Notes under the pieces: generated by a model
Seen by the model: the letters and a program-made list of their open reading frames with translations, nothing else
The model's database searches: none
What the model was told of the DNA's origin: nothing
DNA from: Polaromonas sp. CG_9.7
Lineage (GTDB): Bacteria > Pseudomonadota > Gammaproteobacteria > Burkholderiales > Burkholderiaceae_C
Length of the DNA stretch: 64,000 nucleotides
Reading direction: 5' to 3'
Assembly: GCF_015752205.1 (NCBI RefSeq)
Contig: NZ_JADOVG010000013.1
Location: 1 to 64,000 of the forward strand
Shown here: positions 1-8,617 of the stretch, piece after piece
How the letters are laid out: every line of letters starts with the position of its first letter
Position numbering within the stretch: the stretch's first letter is position 1
Translations under genes and position numbers: made by a program

Positions 1-114
1 CTGCTTCAGGCGAATGGCCGCCGACAGCCCGCCCGGGCCGCCGCCGACCACGACCACGTCGTAGTCCATCGATTCTCGGGGTCCGTGCTGGGACAGGATG
101 TCTGCTGGAATCAT
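1..114 (-). CDS. electron transfer flavoprotein-ubiquinone oxidoreductase, N-terminal fragment
   Basis: Only the first 38 codons are inside the window; the gene continues past base 1. The translation has a dinucleotide-binding glycine motif, VVVVGGGPGGLSAAIRLKQ, preceded by a PRESMDYD segment. In ETF-QO this FAD-binding fold opens the protein, and the R-L-K-Q ending after the motif is characteristic of that family rather than of general FAD oxidoreductases. ETF-QO passes electrons from acyl-CoA dehydrogenases, via ETF, to membrane ubiquinone. An alternative start is the ATG ending at 69. The nearby acyl-CoA synthetase on the same strand fits a fatty-acid oxidation context. With so little sequence the family call is likely, not certain. 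Confidence 0.72.
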   Translation of the reverse strand, partial: MIPADILSQHGPRESMDYDVVVVGGGPGGLSAAIRLKQ

Positions 115-124
115 GATTTATAAG

Positions 125-183
125 TAAAAAAGGTCTTTTGCGCACGCCAGTCGTGCGTAAGCAGCTATTAATTAAGTAGCAAC
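125..183 (-). repeat. dispersed AT-core repeat (family A, copy 1)
   Basis: Read on the minus strand it has a TTAATTAATAGCTGC core, then a spacer, then GTGCGCAAAA. The same arrangement recurs at 4987-5047, 7507-7570, 16685-16747, 25279-25343 and elsewhere in the window. It lies between the ETF-QO start and the acyl-CoA synthetase stop. Confidence 0.75.
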
Positions 184-232
184 TGTCGGTGCAATGCCGC
201 AAGCTTCAATGCGTTACGCCAGGGCGTGCCCT

Positions 233-1873
233 TCATTCCATGGCGGACGCTGAACGCAGTTGCTTCCTGAGCACGAACTTCTGGATTTTTCCGGTCGAGG
301 TTTTCGGCAGCGTGCCGAACAGCACCTGCTTGGGCACCTTGAAGCGCGCCAGTTGCGCGCGGCAGTGATCAATGATCTCGGCCTCGGTGACGCGGGCCCC
401 ATCGCACAGTTCGACATAGGCGCAAGGCACTTCGCCCCATTTGTCGTCGGGCTTGGCAACCACGGCAGCCACCATGACGGCCGGATGCCGGTACAGCACT
501 TCCTCGACTTCCAGGCTGGAGATGTTTTCGCCGCCCGAGATGATCACGTCCTTGCTGCGGTCCTTGATCTTGACGTAGCCGTCGGGATGCACCACCGCCA
601 GGTCGCCAGTGTGGAACCAGCCGCCGGCAAAGGCTTCAGCCGTGGCCTGCGGGTTCTTCAGGTAGCCCTTCATCACCAGGTTGCCCCGGAAGAAAATCTC
701 GCCCATGGTCTGGCCGTCGGCGGGCACCGGCCGCATGGTTTCCGGGTCCAGAACGGTGATGGACTGCTGCATCGGATAGGCCACGCCCTGGCGCGCATTG
801 AGTGCGGCGCGCTCGCCAATCGGCAATTTGTCCCAGCCGGCCTGCTTGGCGCAGACGGCGGCGGGGCCGTAGACCTCGGTCAGGCCATAGACATGGGTGA
901 TGTCGATGCCAATGCGCTCGCAGCCTTCAATGATGGCCGCTGGTGGCGCGGCGCCGGCAATCAGGCCGGCAATCGGGTGCGAAATGCCGGCGCGCAGCAC
1001 CTGCGGCGCATTGATCAAAAGGCCGTAGACAATCGGCGCGCCGCACAGGTGCGTGACGCGGTGTTCGCGGACCAGCGAGAAGATCAGCGCCGGGTCAACC
1101 TTGCGCAGGCACACGCTGACGCCCGCCTGCAGCGCCAGCGTCCAGGGAAAGCACCAGCCGTTGCAGTGGAACATCGGCAGCGTCCACAAATAGACCGAAT
1201 GGCGCGGCATTTCCCAGGTCACCACGTTGGACACGGCGTTCAGGTAGGCGCCCCGGTGGTGCGTGACCACGCCCTTGGGGTTGCCGGTGGTGCCGCTGGT
1301 GTAGTTCAGCGCGATGGCATTCCATTCGTCGGACGGCAGCGACCAGTCGTAGGCCGCGTCGCCGGTCTGCAAAAAGGCCTCGTAGTCCATCTCGCCCAGC
1401 AGCGTGCCGCCTTCGTGCATCGGGTCATCGACGTCGATGACCAACGGGCACGGCTGGCGCATCAGGTTGAGCGCCCGCTCGATCAAAGGCGAGAATTCGC
1501 GGTCGGTCAGCAGCACCTTGGCCTCGCCGTGGTCGAGCATGAAGGCCAGCGCTTCGGCGTCCAGCCGGGTGTTCAGGGTGTTGAGCACCGCGCCCAGCAT
1601 GGGAATGCCGAAATGCGCTTCGAACATGGGCGGCGTGTTCGGCAGCATGGCCGCGACGGTGTCGCCCACGCCGACGCCGCGCAGCGCCAGCGCGCTGGCC
1701 AGGCGGCGGCAGCGCGCATAGGTTTGCGCCCAGGTGAAGCGCGTGTCGCCGTGGATCAGTGATTCGCGGTCAGGGTAGACGCGTGCCGACCGCTCCAGGA
1801 AACTGATGGGGGACAGCGCGGTGTGGTTCGCGCTGTTGCGTTCGAGTCCATGGTCATAGGCGGTCGTGGGCAT
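233..1873 (-). CDS. AMP-dependent acyl-CoA synthetase / ligase
   Basis: A 546-residue member of the ANL adenylating superfamily that activates a carboxylic acid to its CoA thioester through an acyl-adenylate. Visible motifs, in order, are the P-loop-like YTSGTTGNPKGV, the FHTGDLAV segment with its conserved aspartate, the hinge KDVIISGGENISS, and the C-terminal catalytic lysine in PKTSTGKIQKF. Length and motifs fit medium or long-chain acyl-CoA synthetases (the AcsM/FadD-like group annotated for short and aromatic acids); the substrate cannot be read from sequence. The start at 1873 (MPTTAYDHG) is preferred over an upstream ATG at 1966 because a CAGGAGA ribosome site precedes it. ETF-QO lies downstream on the same strand. 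Confidence 0.88.
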   Translation of the reverse strand: MPTTAYDHGLERNSANHTALSPISFLERSARVYPDRESLIHGDTRFTWAQTYARCRRLASALALRGVGVGDTVAAMLPNTPPMFEAHFGIPMLGAVLNTLNTRLDAEALAFMLDHGEAKVLLTDREFSPLIERALNLMRQPCPLVIDVDDPMHEGGTLLGEMDYEAFLQTGDAAYDWSLPSDEWNAIALNYTSGTTGNPKGVVTHHRGAYLNAVSNVVTWEMPRHSVYLWTLPMFHCNGWCFPWTLALQAGVSVCLRKVDPALIFSLVREHRVTHLCGAPIVYGLLINAPQVLRAGISHPIAGLIAGAAPPAAIIEGCERIGIDITHVYGLTEVYGPAAVCAKQAGWDKLPIGERAALNARQGVAYPMQQSITVLDPETMRPVPADGQTMGEIFFRGNLVMKGYLKNPQATAEAFAGGWFHTGDLAVVHPDGYVKIKDRSKDVIISGGENISSLEVEEVLYRHPAVMVAAVVAKPDDKWGEVPCAYVELCDGARVTEAEIIDHCRAQLARFKVPKQVLFGTLPKTSTGKIQKFVLRKQLRSASAME

Positions 1874-2054
1874 GTCGGCAGTCTCCTGGTTTTGGCGCCT
1901 CGGCAGGCGTGAAGTGCGTCCTCCGTGAAGAGGTGGAGTCGATGATGGCAGCCGACTGTTGCGCAATTTCGGGGCAAATGTATCGAATGATTGCGGCCAT
2001 CCGGCCAGCGCGGCAGCGCCCTAGAATGGCCCAATCCGCCGGAGCCTGCCTTTC

Positions 2055-4100
2055 ATGCCATCACACGTTTCCCCTGACCCCCAGCCAACCCACAACCGGC
2101 ACGAGTTGCTCCAGGCAGGGCTGGACCGGCTTGACCAGGGGCTGACGGTGATCGACGGCAACCTGCGCATCGTCGCCTGGAACAAAGCGTTTTTGCGCCT
2201 GCTCGATTTCCCCGAGGACATGGCGTTTGTCGGCGCCACCTTCGAGTCCTTCATGCGCTATAACGCCGAGCGCGGCGAATACGGGCCGGGCGATGTCGAG
2301 GAACTGGTGGCCGAGCGCATGCGCCTGGCGCGGCATTTCACGCCGCACTACACCGAGCGCGACCGGCCCGACGGGCAGATCCTGGCGGTGCGCGGCGAAC
2401 CCCTGCCGCACAACGGCTTTGTCACGCTGTACACCGACATCACCGCCAGCCGGCGCCACGAGCAGCAGATCGCGCAGCACAACGTCGAGCTCGAACGCCG
2501 GGTGGCCGAGCGCACGCAGGAACTGCAGGCGACCAACCGGCGCCTGATCGTCGCCGACGACGCCAACCAGCGCATCACCGAGGCATTGCGCCGCAGCGAG
2601 GAAAACCTGCGCCTGATCACCGACACCGTGCCGGCGCTGATCGGCTACTTCGACCACCAGGAAATCTACCGCTATGCCAACAAGGGCTATGCCGACTGGT
2701 TCGGCACGGTCCGGGAAGGCGTGGTGGGCCATGCCATCCGCGACGTGCTGGGCGACGAGGTCTATACCGATGTGTCGCGCCACGTGCACCAGGCGCTCAA
2801 GGGCGAGCGCGTCAGCTACGAATACGCCATGCGCCGCCCCGGCGGACGGCTGGTGTATGCGCGCAGCGAACTGGTGCCCGAGTTCGACGCCGACGGCCGG
2901 GTGGCGGGCTGCTTTGTGCTGTCGGTCAACATCACCGACCTGAAGAACACCCAGGCGGCGCTGGTGCATGCGCAAAAAATGGAAGCCGTCGGGCAGCTCA
3001 CCGGCGGGCTGGCGCATGACTTCAACAACCTGCTGACGGTGGTGATCGGCAACCTGGTCACGCTGCAGCAGCGCTACCCTAACGAGCCCGACATGGCCGA
3101 ATACGTGTTGCCGGCGCTGAAGGCTTCGCGCCGGGGCGCCGCGCTCATCAAGCGGCTGCTGGCCTTTTCGCGCAAGCAGCCGCTGTCGCTGCGCTCGGTG
3201 AACATGGCCCACATGGTGAACGAAACATTGCTGCTGCTCAAGCGCACGCTGCCGGCGCATGTCGCCGTGACGGCCACGCCCATGAACGAGCCGGTGTTTG
3301 CCATGACTGACGCGCAGCAGCTTGAAAATGCCTTGCTCAACCTGGCATTGAATGCGCGCGACGCCATGCCCGAAGGCGGCCAACTGACGATCAAGGCCGC
3401 ACGCAGGGTGCTTGGCGCCGCGCAGGCGGCCGAATTCGACGTGGTGCCGGGTTGCTACGTGGCGCTGAGCGTGTCCGATACCGGCGTTGGTATGGACGCG
3501 GCCACGCAGGCGCGCGCCTCCGAGCCTTTTTTCACCACCAAGCGTTTCGGTTCGGGCAGCGGCCTGGGGCTGTCGATGGTGTATGGCTTTGCCAAGCAGT
3601 CGGGCGGCGGCATCTGCATCCAGAGCGCGCTGGGCGAAGGCTGCGTGGTCACGCTGGTGCTGCCGTGCACCGACGACGAAATCCTCGAAGCCGAAACGCT
3701 GCCCGGCCCGCAGGCACTGGCCGGCCGGCCCGGCGCGCAGCGACCGCTGGTGCTGCTGGTCGAGGATGATCCCGACGTGCGCCGGGTGATCCGGCTGCAA
3801 CTGGTCGGCCTGGGCTACCCGGTGATCGAGGCCGACCATGCGGCCGATGCCCTGCAGCTGCTGGCCAGCGTGCCGACCGTCGGCATCCTGGTGTCGGACC
3901 TGGTGATGCCCGGCGGCATGGACGGCCAGGCGCTGTGCAGCGCAGCCAGCCAGCGCGCGCCGCATGTGAAAGCCCTGCTGATCAGCGGCTATTCCGACGG
4001 CGATGCCGCACCCGTTGGCGCGCCTGGCGGTATTTTGCTGCTGAAAAAACCGTTCACCGCCACCGAACTGCAGCAGGCGTTGAACGGCCTGGGCGCATGA
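2055..4100 (+). CDS. PAS-containing hybrid sensor histidine kinase
   Basis: 681 residues with no clear membrane segment, so probably a cytoplasmic sensor. Order of parts: PAS domain (about 15-130), coiled coil (about 134-180), second PAS (about 181-298), HisKA with the phospho-accepting His321 in GGLAHDFNNLL, HATPase_c with N-box NLALNARDAMPEGG and G-boxes DTGVGM and GSGLGLSMVYG, then a receiver domain with acidic pair EDD and phosphorylatable Asp615 in SDLVMPGG. The conserved receiver lysine is in LLKKPF. Its stop overlaps the start of an OmpR-type regulator, so the two genes form a translationally coupled signalling pair. The ligand is unknown. Confidence 0.9.
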   Translation: MPSHVSPDPQPTHNRHELLQAGLDRLDQGLTVIDGNLRIVAWNKAFLRLLDFPEDMAFVGATFESFMRYNAERGEYGPGDVEELVAERMRLARHFTPHYTERDRPDGQILAVRGEPLPHNGFVTLYTDITASRRHEQQIAQHNVELERRVAERTQELQATNRRLIVADDANQRITEALRRSEENLRLITDTVPALIGYFDHQEIYRYANKGYADWFGTVREGVVGHAIRDVLGDEVYTDVSRHVHQALKGERVSYEYAMRRPGGRLVYARSELVPEFDADGRVAGCFVLSVNITDLKNTQAALVHAQKMEAVGQLTGGLAHDFNNLLTVVIGNLVTLQQRYPNEPDMAEYVLPALKASRRGAALIKRLLAFSRKQPLSLRSVNMAHMVNETLLLLKRTLPAHVAVTATPMNEPVFAMTDAQQLENALLNLALNARDAMPEGGQLTIKAARRVLGAAQAAEFDVVPGCYVALSVSDTGVGMDAATQARASEPFFTTKRFGSGSGLGLSMVYGFAKQSGGGICIQSALGEGCVVTLVLPCTDDEILEAETLPGPQALAGRPGAQRPLVLLVEDDPDVRRVIRLQLVGLGYPVIEADHAADALQLLASVPTVGILVSDLVMPGGMDGQALCSAASQRAPHVKALLISGYSDGDAAPVGAPGGILLLKKPFTATELQQALNGLGA

Positions 4101-4837
4101 CCGCCGGCATGTTCCGCCAGCCGGAGGGGCCGCGCTGCATCTACCTGCTCGACGACGACCCCGACATTTGCCGGCTGGTCGGCAGCACGCTGCGCGAGTT
4201 TGGCTTCGAAACGGTCGAATGCCACACCGCCGCCGAACTGCGCCGCCTGCTGCTGGTGCGGGTGCCCGACCTGTGCATTGTTGACCTGGGCCTGCCAGAC
4301 GCCGACGGCATGGACGTGGTGCGCGAGCTGCAGGCGCGCCATGCCTGCGGCGTGATGGTGCTGACCGGGCGCGGCTACCTCAGCGACCGGGTCATGGGGC
4401 TGGAGCTGGGTGCCGACGACTATGTGGTCAAGCCCTTCGAGCCGCGTGAACTGGTGGCTCGCGTGCGCAGCATTTTGCGGCGCCGCGACAAGGCGCCCGG
4501 CGCCCAAACGCCAACGCCGGCGCGTTCGCACATGGCCGAGTTTGGCGGCTGGCGTTTCCGTGCCGACTCCAATTTGCTGACCTCGCCGGGCGGCGAGGAG
4601 TGGACGCTCAGCGCCGGCGAGTCACGCATGCTGCTGCAGTTTTTGCAGCGGCCCAACCGCATCCTGGACCGCGAGCAGCTGTGCGGCGACCGCGACCTGT
4701 CGCCACTCGACCGCAGCGTCGATGTGCGGGTGTCGCGGCTGCGGCGCAAACTCGAATCCGACGCCCAGCACCCGACGACCATTCGCACCGTTTACGGCGC
4801 CGGCTATTTGCTGGCGGCCGAGGTGACGTGGTTGTAG
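4097..4837 (+). CDS. OmpR-family two-component response regulator
   Basis: 246 residues. The N-terminal receiver has the acidic cluster LLDDDPD, phospho-acceptor Asp63 in IVDLGLPDADG and the lysine in YVVKPFEP. The C-terminal half is a winged helix-turn-helix of the OmpR/PhoB type, ending RLRRKLE, then TVYGAGYLL. The ATG overlaps the TGA of the hybrid kinase (ATGA), which fixes the start and implies coupled translation. The kinase's own receiver may compete with this protein for phosphate. No target operator could be identified. Downstream lies only non-coding repeat DNA before the convergent dehydrogenase. Confidence 0.92.
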   Translation: MTAGMFRQPEGPRCIYLLDDDPDICRLVGSTLREFGFETVECHTAAELRRLLLVRVPDLCIVDLGLPDADGMDVVRELQARHACGVMVLTGRGYLSDRVMGLELGADDYVVKPFEPRELVARVRSILRRRDKAPGAQTPTPARSHMAEFGGWRFRADSNLLTSPGGEEWTLSAGESRMLLQFLQRPNRILDREQLCGDRDLSPLDRSVDVRVSRLRRKLESDAQHPTTIRTVYGAGYLLAAEVTWL

Positions 4838-4906
4838 GGAGGGATGGAAGTTCGGCCCGGCTTCCATTTGGGAGCGCATTGCTGAAACGCCTTTTTTTTC
4901 CCCCTC

Positions 4907-4935
4907 TGTCATTGCGGGCTTGACCCGCAATGACA
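4907..4935. repeat. palindromic element TGTCATTGCGGG/CCCGCAATGACA
   Basis: A perfect 12-bp inverted repeat with a 5-base loop (CTTGA). It sits between convergent genes but lacks a T-tract on either strand, so it is not a standard intrinsic terminator. Similar CATTGCGGG palindromes are common as REP-like intergenic units in many proteobacteria. Confidence 0.65.
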
Positions 4936-4986
4936 AAAGAGAAGGCGGCGCTTCAAGTCGAAGAAGCGAAGTCGTTAAATTTTTGC

Positions 4987-5047
4987 ATAAAATAAGCCGT
5001 TTGCGCACGACTGGTATGCGCAAGCAGCTATTGATTAAGGAGCAAAA
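4987..5047 (-). repeat. dispersed AT-core repeat (family A, copy 2)
   Basis: On the minus strand it reads CCTTAATCAATAGCTGC, then CGCATACCAGTCGTGCGC, then AAACGGCTTATTTT. It is closely similar to copy 1 at 125-183 and abuts the stop codon of the 2-hydroxyacid dehydrogenase. Confidence 0.78.
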
Positions 5048-5053
5048 AAGCGC

Positions 5054-6076
5054 TCAGGTGGCGCTGGCGCTTTCGCCCATGACACGCACCAGCGGCTGTC
5101 CTGCCAGCCAGGCCGTCAGGCATTCGCCCACGCCCGAGGCAAAACGCGCAAACACCGGTTCGGCGACAAAGCCCAGGTGCGGCGTCAGCAGCGCGTTGGG
5201 CAACTGGCGCAGCGGCGAATCGGCCGGCAGCGGCTCGACATCGAACACGTCGAGCGCGGCAAACCCCGGCCGGCCCTGTTCAAGCGCCTTGACCAATGCC
5301 CCGGTGTCGATCAGCGCCGAGCGCGAGGTGTTGACCAGCAGGCTGTCCGGCCGCATCAAGGCCAGGTGTGGCGCGTTGAGCAGGTGGCGCGTCGCCGGGG
5401 TGGGCACCAGGTGCAGGCTGACGACCTTCGACGTCGCCAGCAGTTCTTCCAGCGGCACGGCCAGGGCGCCGTGCGCGGCGGCGCGCTCGGGCGTCATGCG
5501 CGGGCTCCAGGCGATGACCTTCATGCCCAGCGCCTGGCCTACTCTCGCCACGCGCCCGCCGATTTCGCCAAGGCCGATCAGCCCAAGTGTTTGCCCGTGC
5601 AGCACGCCAGCGAGCGGCCGTGCGGTGTCTGGCCGCCACTGGCCCTGGCGCAGCAGCGCAGTTTGGGCTTCCAGCTGGCGGGTGGCGGCCAGGATCAGCG
5701 CCCAGGTCATCTCGCAGGTGCTTTCCTTGGACGGACCCCATTCGGTATGGCTGACCGGAATGTCGCGCGCCGCCAGCGCCGCCAGGTCGAGCGTGGTGTT
5801 GCGCGTGCCGGTGAAGACCAGGTAGCGCAGCCGGGGCAGTTGGGCGAGCAGTTCAGCGTCGAACGGCGTGCGGTCGCGCACCAGCACCATGGCATCGGCG
5901 TCCTTCAGCGCCTCGACCAGCGCCGCGCCGCTAAGGGGCTGGTGGTGCAGGGTGACGTCGGCCAGCGCCTGGATCGGCGCCCAGTCCACCAGCCGCCGCA
6001 GCGCCTGCTCGGCATCGCCGACGACGACGATGCTGGGCCGCGCGCCTGGCACGGCCGGGTTCACCGGCGCGTTCAT
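5054..6076 (-). CDS. D-isomer-specific 2-hydroxyacid dehydrogenase
   Basis: 340 residues, an NAD(P)-dependent oxidoreductase interconverting a D-2-hydroxyacid and a 2-oxoacid. The Rossmann motif is GLIGLGEIGGRVARVG. The catalytic triad is visible as Arg in NTSRSALID, Glu in DVEPLP and His in LTPHLGF, so the enzyme should be active. Its ATG overlaps the stop of the upstream MmgE/PrpD gene, and both lie downstream of a Bug-type binding protein, suggesting one operon for uptake and conversion of a carboxylic acid. The substrate cannot be named. Confidence 0.88.
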   Translation of the reverse strand: MNAPVNPAVPGARPSIVVVGDAEQALRRLVDWAPIQALADVTLHHQPLSGAALVEALKDADAMVLVRDRTPFDAELLAQLPRLRYLVFTGTRNTTLDLAALAARDIPVSHTEWGPSKESTCEMTWALILAATRQLEAQTALLRQGQWRPDTARPLAGVLHGQTLGLIGLGEIGGRVARVGQALGMKVIAWSPRMTPERAAAHGALAVPLEELLATSKVVSLHLVPTPATRHLLNAPHLALMRPDSLLVNTSRSALIDTGALVKALEQGRPGFAALDVFDVEPLPADSPLRQLPNALLTPHLGFVAEPVFARFASGVGECLTAWLAGQPLVRVMGESASAT

Positions 6077-7458
6077 GCCTGCGGCACCGCCAGCGCGGCC
6101 AGTGCGCGAACGCCATCGGCAGCGGCCAGGTTCCAGCAGGCGCTGATCAGCTCGCGGCTGGCGGCCGCGCCCAGTACCGGGTCCGACAGGCCATGGAATT
6201 TGGCTTCCAGGTTGGCGTCGGTCATCGGGTTTTGCAGCGAGCCGATGGCATGCTCGACAAACACATGCACGCGCTGGCCGTCCTTCAGGACCGCCGTGAC
6301 ATCGGCACTGGCCTCGTCGATCGAGTCATCGACCGTCGCCACCACCTTGCGGCGCAGCGCCACCATGTCGGCGCGGTTGACCACCGCGTCGGAAAACTCG
6401 TCTTCTGCCGCCCGGCCAAACGTCAGGCCTGCCGCGCAGCCGTGGTAGACGCTGAACTTGGCCTGCAGGCCGTCGGCGGGTTCCTTCTTGCCGGTGAGTT
6501 CGAGCACCAGCGAATGCACTTTCAGCTCGATGCTTTCCACCTGGTCGGGCGTCACGCCCCGGCGGCCCAGCTGCACGCAGGCGTCGATGCTCGGGTGGAT
6601 CACGATGCCGCAGGCAAAGGGCTTGTAGCTGTTGAAGGAGATTTCAAAGCGCTTGCCCAGTTCGTCGGTGATTTCCAGCCAGTCGTTCTTGGTGGACACC
6701 GTCTGCATCATGCCGCGCGGCGCTTCCAGCGCCCGGGGGCTGGCGGTGTAGCCCTGGGCGGCCAGCAAGGCGGACATCAGGCCGGCACGCGCGGCGGCGC
6801 CGGGGTGAAACGGCTTGGTCATGGTGCCGAACTGCTCGCGCATGCCAATCGGCTGCGAGGCGGCAATGCCCAGCGCCATGGCGGTCCTGCCGGCGTCGAG
6901 TTTGAGCAGGCGGGCGCACGCGGCGGCAGCGCCCAGCGTGCCGGTGGAGCCGGTGATGTGCCAGCCCCGGTCGTAGTGGTCCGGGTACATCGCATTGCCG
7001 ACGCGGCAGGCCACGTCGATGCCCAGCACCAGCGCGTCGAGCAGCTCGCGGCCGCTGGCGCCTGTGTGCTCGCCAAGGGCCAGCAGGGCAGACGCCACCG
7101 GCCCGGCCGGATGGATGATGGTCTTGAGGTGCGTGTCGTCAAAGTCGAAGGTGTGCGAGGTGATGCCGTTGACCAGCGCGGCGCTGGCAATGTCGACCTT
7201 TTCCGCACGGCCGGGCAGCGTGGCCTGGGGCGCGGGCTGCAGGAACATGACGGCCGCGACGGCCGCGTCTGCCGCCTCGTGGCGAGCGGCGCCGACGGCG
7301 CAACCCAGCCAGTTCATGAAGGTGCGGTGCGCCTCGTGGTCCACGGCGTCGCTCCAGCCGCCCGACAGAAAGCCGGGGTGGTTGGCGACGAATTCAGCCA
7401 GGATCTGCGTGACGGGCGGGGCGTGGTGGTCGGCGGCGACCTGGGTGTTGCGGGCCAT
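6073..7458 (-). CDS. MmgE/PrpD family protein
   Basis: 461 residues across the whole length of the MmgE/PrpD fold, the family of 2-methylcitrate dehydratase and cis-aconitate decarboxylase. Recognisable segments are the N-terminal NWLGCAVGAARHEAAD, the FDFDDTHLKTIIHPAGP segment (family active-site histidine and aspartate region) and GSTGTLGAAAACARLL. It is not the methylcitrate-cycle enzyme by context: no prpB or prpC is nearby. Genes with this Bug/PrpD/dehydrogenase mix are common in Comamonadaceae and their substrates are mostly unknown. It overlaps the dehydrogenase by four bases. Confidence 0.87.
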   Translation of the reverse strand: MARNTQVAADHHAPPVTQILAEFVANHPGFLSGGWSDAVDHEAHRTFMNWLGCAVGAARHEAADAAVAAVMFLQPAPQATLPGRAEKVDIASAALVNGITSHTFDFDDTHLKTIIHPAGPVASALLALGEHTGASGRELLDALVLGIDVACRVGNAMYPDHYDRGWHITGSTGTLGAAAACARLLKLDAGRTAMALGIAASQPIGMREQFGTMTKPFHPGAAARAGLMSALLAAQGYTASPRALEAPRGMMQTVSTKNDWLEITDELGKRFEISFNSYKPFACGIVIHPSIDACVQLGRRGVTPDQVESIELKVHSLVLELTGKKEPADGLQAKFSVYHGCAAGLTFGRAAEDEFSDAVVNRADMVALRRKVVATVDDSIDEASADVTAVLKDGQRVHVFVEHAIGSLQNPMTDANLEAKFHGLSDPVLGAAASRELISACWNLAAADGVRALAALAVPQA

Positions 7459-7506
7459 GAAGTGGTTTTTCCTGAAAAGAGATGGAGAATTATGATGTGA
7501 CTAATA

Positions 7507-7570
7507 TGCTATAAAAAACATAGCTGTTTATGCAATAGCAGCATGCGCAAAGACGCTTATTGGCTTGAAA
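7507..7570 (+). repeat. dispersed AT-core repeat (family A, copy 3)
   Basis: Contains TGCTATAAAAAACATAGCTG, then CATGCGCAAAGACGCTTATT. It fills the gap between the Bug gene stop and the MmgE/PrpD start, so it would lie inside their shared transcript if they form an operon. Confidence 0.72.
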
Positions 7571-7571
7571 C

Positions 7572-8543
7572 TTAGCTGTCCAGCTCGATCTTGCGTTCCT
7601 TCGCCAGCTTGGTCCAGCGCGCGATGTCGGTCTTGATGAAGGCCGCAAATTCTTCCGGCGACATCACGATGGGCTCGATCGCCTCGACCGCCAGCTTCTC
7701 GCGCAGGTCGGGCGCCCTGAGCACGGTGGCCAGGGTTTCATTCAGTTGCTTGACGATGGGTGCCGGCATGCCCGCCGGCCCCACGACGCCGTACCACTGC
7801 TGCGCATCGAAACCCTTGAAACCCGACTCGTCCAGCGTCGGCAGGTCCTTGAACTGCGGGTGTCGTGTCAAGCCGGTGACGGCCAGCGGGCGCACCCGGC
7901 CCGAGCGGATGTGCGGAATGGCGGCAGCAAGGCCCGGAAACATCGCCTGCGTCTGCCCGCCGATCAGGTCGGTGAAGGCTGGCGCCACGCCCCGGTAGGG
8001 AATGTGCACCATGAAGGAATCGATCTGCTGCTTGAACAGCTCCATGGTCAGGTGCGTCAGCGAGCCCTGCCCGGCCGAGCCGTAGCTGACTTGGCCCGGG
8101 TGCTTCTTCACGTAGTCGATGAATTCCTTGACTGTCTTGACCGGCAGGCTGGCATTGACCACCAGCACGTTGGGCGTCGCGCCGATCATGCCGATGGCGG
8201 TGAAGTCCTTGACCGCGTCATAGGGCAGTTTGCGCGTGGCCGGGCTGGTGCCGTGCGTCGCCACATAGCCCTGCATCAGTGTGTAGCCGTCGGGTGCCGC
8301 GCGCGCCGTGGTCTGCGCGGCAATCACGCCGCCGCCGCCGCCCTGGTTGTCGACGATGAAAGGCTGCTTGAGCAGGCTGCCCCAGCGCTCGGTCAGCGTG
8401 CGCCCGACCATGTCGCTGCCGCCGCCCGCCGACACCGGAACGATATAGCGGATCGGTTTGCCCGGGTAGGGCGTCTGCGCAAAGGCCAGGCCGGGGGCAT
8501 AGAGGAGTGCAGGGGCTGCCTGCAACAGGGTGCGTCGTTTCAT
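7572..8543 (-). CDS. Bug-family (TctC-like) periplasmic substrate-binding protein
   Basis: 323 residues with a signal peptide (MKRRTLLQAAPALLYAPGLAFAQ). The mature part begins YPGKPIRYIVPVSAGGGSDMVGR, the hallmark opening of Bug receptors, and has the family segments KKHPGQVSYGSAGQGS and PYRGVAPAFTDLIGGQ. Bug proteins bind small carboxylates in the periplasm and may pass them to TctAB-type membrane proteins. The start has a GGAGAC ribosome site. It is the first gene downstream of the GntR regulator and probably leads the operon ending with the dehydrogenase at 5054. The closest TctAB genes in the window are about 27 kb away. Confidence 0.92.
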   Translation of the reverse strand: MKRRTLLQAAPALLYAPGLAFAQTPYPGKPIRYIVPVSAGGGSDMVGRTLTERWGSLLKQPFIVDNQGGGGGVIAAQTTARAAPDGYTLMQGYVATHGTSPATRKLPYDAVKDFTAIGMIGATPNVLVVNASLPVKTVKEFIDYVKKHPGQVSYGSAGQGSLTHLTMELFKQQIDSFMVHIPYRGVAPAFTDLIGGQTQAMFPGLAAAIPHIRSGRVRPLAVTGLTRHPQFKDLPTLDESGFKGFDAQQWYGVVGPAGMPAPIVKQLNETLATVLRAPDLREKLAVEAIEPIVMSPEEFAAFIKTDIARWTKLAKERKIELDS

Positions 8544-8617
8544 GGTTTGTCTCCAGTGAGTGATTGACAGGTGGATGGATGCCGCTGCCGGCTTGGGGCC
8601 GGTCTTGTGGCTGCTTC

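Noticed and set aside
2061..3965. 634-codon open frame antisense to the hybrid kinase
   Set aside because: Same GC-skew shadow; the sense strand has a full set of kinase and receiver motifs.
4907..4935. Palindrome as a terminator for the response regulator gene
   Set aside because: The stem is perfect but no T-run follows on either strand.
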